Of a DNA stretch of 64,000 bases, positions 62,396-64,000 are shown one piece after another. Source of the DNA: Deltaproteobacteria bacterium (GTDB lineage Bacteria > Myxococcota > SpSt-1050); NCBI GenBank assembly GCA_026416535.1, contig JAOAFA010000060.1:47921-111920 (forward strand), written 5' to 3'. Numbering within the stretch: the stretch's first letter is position 1; every line of letters begins with the position of its first letter. The translations under genes and the position numbers were made by a program. The notes under the pieces were generated by a model, which did not search any database, was not told the DNA's origin, and saw nothing but the letters and a program-made list of their open reading frames with translations.

Positions 62396-63148
62396 TTACT
62401 TTAGTTTCTCCTCAATCCTTTTCATCAATCTCTCCGCCCATTTCCTTACCAACTTCTTCTCGGGCACATCATCCCCAACAAAATCCTCGTTCAAGATCTT
62501 GTCCAAAAGCTCCTTGGCCTGTTTGTACTCACCTTCATCAAACAGAATTTCAGCTTTATAGTAAGTAGCTCTGATGACCCTTTTATTAAGTGATATACAT
62601 TCGTCTAAAAGTTTTAACCCCTTCTTTACATCTCTCATCGGCCAGGGCAATCTTGCAAAAAATCTCCCCTGTGTTCTAATTGGCCCACCACCTTCATAAG
62701 TTCTGTCAATCTTTAGGGCCTTGTTTAGCATATCTTCAAACTTGCTCTTATTCCCTTCCTTTATGGACCGGAGGACACCTATTCCCTCAGAATACATCCC
62801 TAATGATGCCACTCCCCAAAAATAACCCTCAACCCTGTCAGGTTTTATAGATGCGGCCTTTTGACCAGCCATATACCCCTCTTTACCATGCTTTGCTTTG
62901 ACACTCTTATCATCAGATGAGTCTGCAATCCAAAAGTTTATCCTTGCATACCTCCAGAGTAATTCGTACTCCTCCGGGGCACCCTGAAGGGCCTTTTTTA
63001 AGAGATCCATCGATTCTTTGACCTTTAATTGATCATCTCTTAATGCCCATGCCTCGTCAACCTTCTTAATTACTTCATCAACATCCACTTCTGCATAAGC
63101 GATGTTGGATATGAATATCAAGACTGCTAATCCATAGACTCTTATCAT
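62396..63148 (-). CDS. Periplasmic TPR-type protein, TatT/TRAP T-component-like
   Basis: Signal peptide; helical repeats; [33 protein letters not shown]. Confidence 0.65.
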   Translation of the reverse strand: MIRVYGLAVLIFISNIAYAEVDVDEVIKKVDEAWALRDDQLKVKESMDLLKKALQGAPEEYELLWRYARINFWIADSSDDKSVKAKHGKEGYMAGQKAASIKPDRVEGYFWGVASLGMYSEGIGVLRSIKEGNKSKFEDMLNKALKIDRTYEGGGPIRTQGRFFARLPWPMRDVKKGLKLLDECISLNKRVIRATYYKAEILFDEGEYKQAKELLDKILNEDFVGDDVPEKKLVRKWAERLMKRIEEKLK

Positions 63149-63392
63149 CCAACCTCCTAAAAGTAAGTGAACCTTAGAGGTATACTATGACATTAGTTCG
63201 TCAAAGTCAAAGCAATTTTATCAAAATCTTAAAGCCCAACTAATTGTTTTTCTACTAAAAATAGAGAGCACGGTTATTCTCCTCCAATAAAAACAAGCTA
63301 CATTTAAAACTGCAAACTTATGGACAAAACTTTGTTGTTGTATAAATCAAAATAATTTACTAACCTTTAGCCAAGATGTAGGGAGGTTAGTT

Positions 63393-64000
63393 ATGATGAA
63401 AAAGATTTTAGCCTCAACTTTATTCATTTTGACTCTGCCTGTGAATGCCGATGAGGGGATGTTTACCTTTGACAATCCTCCTATAAGCCAGATTGAAAAG
63501 AAATATGGTGTAAAACTTGACAACAAGTGGTTTGAACATGCGATGAGGGCATCAGTCAGATTCAACAATGGTGGTTCTGGCTCGTTCGTATCTAAAAATG
63601 GTCTTGTGATGACAAATCACCACATCGGGTTTGACTGCATCCAAAAACTCTCAACACCAGATAGAGATTATGTAAAAAACGGATTTCTTGCAAAAAATAT
63701 GAGTGAGGAGGCAAAGTGCCCCGACCTTGAAGTTAATATGCTTTATTCCTTTGAAGATGTAACGGAGAGAGTAGTCTTGTCCGAAAAGGGCGCCAAGGAT
63801 GATAAAGAGAGAGGTAAAAAGAGAAAGCAGGAGATGGCAAAGATAGAAAAGGAATGCGGAGACAAGACGGGACTCAGATGCAATGTAGTCACCCTCTATG
63901 GGGGTGGTCAATATGTGCTTTACAGATATAAAAAATTCACAGATGTTAGACTTGTATTTGCACCAGAGCAGCAGATTGCCTTCTTCGGTGGGGACCCTGA
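63393..64000 (+). CDS. S46-family peptidase (DPP7/DPP11-like), truncated by right window edge (missing from ORF track)
   Basis: MMKKILASTLFILTLPVNADEGMFTFDNPP...GSGSFVSKNGLVMTNHHIGFDCIQKLSTPDRDYVKNGFLAKNMSEEAKCPDLEVN...; RBS GGGAGG; open to base 64000. Confidence 0.88.
   Translation, partial: MMKKILASTLFILTLPVNADEGMFTFDNPPISQIEKKYGVKLDNKWFEHAMRASVRFNNGGSGSFVSKNGLVMTNHHIGFDCIQKLSTPDRDYVKNGFLAKNMSEEAKCPDLEVNMLYSFEDVTERVVLSEKGAKDDKERGKKRKQEMAKIEKECGDKTGLRCNVVTLYGGGQYVLYRYKKFTDVRLVFAPEQQIAFFGGDP

Noticed and set aside
62119-62568. 149-aa + strand ORF opposite tatA/TM2 genes
   Set aside because: Spans three well-supported minus-strand genes; shadow frame
1-64000. CRISPR array, rRNA, tRNA, tmRNA, large toxin/defence island or prophage
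   Set aside because: Looked for repeat-spacer periodicity, T-loop motifs and phage/defence gene families; none convincing

Overview
64 kb window of an AT-rich diderm (LpxD, Skp/OmpH, MurJ, TatA, several lipoproteins and a probable outer-membrane barrel). The architecture resembles Deltaproteobacteria/Myxococcota, but I cannot assign a taxon from sequence alone. Most of it is ordinary chromosome: 5'-nucleotidase, YifB/ComM, recA, SpoIID/LytB, gpsA, truD, radical SAM proteins, a GAF-GGDEF cyclase, MFS carriers, an RluA-family synthase, htpX, ygeW with a PLP enzyme, murJ, comEC, a Gld-like ABC transporter, rpoZ-skp-lpxD, rubrerythrin, a PilB/GspE ATPase, polA, tatA, and a truncated S46 peptidase at the right edge. 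I saw no rRNA, tRNA, CRISPR array or intact mobile element. The main discovery-type signals are: (i) intergenic gaps holding decayed genes below the ORF-track cutoff (a Gfo/Idh/MocA oxidoreductase, a Hanks-type Ser/Thr kinase, a probable IS256-type transposase and several unknown fragments); (ii) an imperfect 32-bp inverted repeat flanking about 340 bp at 39.1-39.6 kb, whose arms each carry a motif repeated at 26-nt spacing; (iii) unusual protein architectures: a BirA-like protein lacking the ligase core, a receiver-DUF4388-J domain-TPR protein, a cyclic-nucleotide-binding domain fused to a PilB/GspE ATPase, a Cys-rich insert in a 5'-nucleotidase, and a signal-less NlpC/P60-type protein directly after recA; (iv) a two-gene ygeW plus PLP-enzyme unit. 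No single undescribed multi-gene system is convincingly demonstrated. All homology calls were made by eye and need profile searches.
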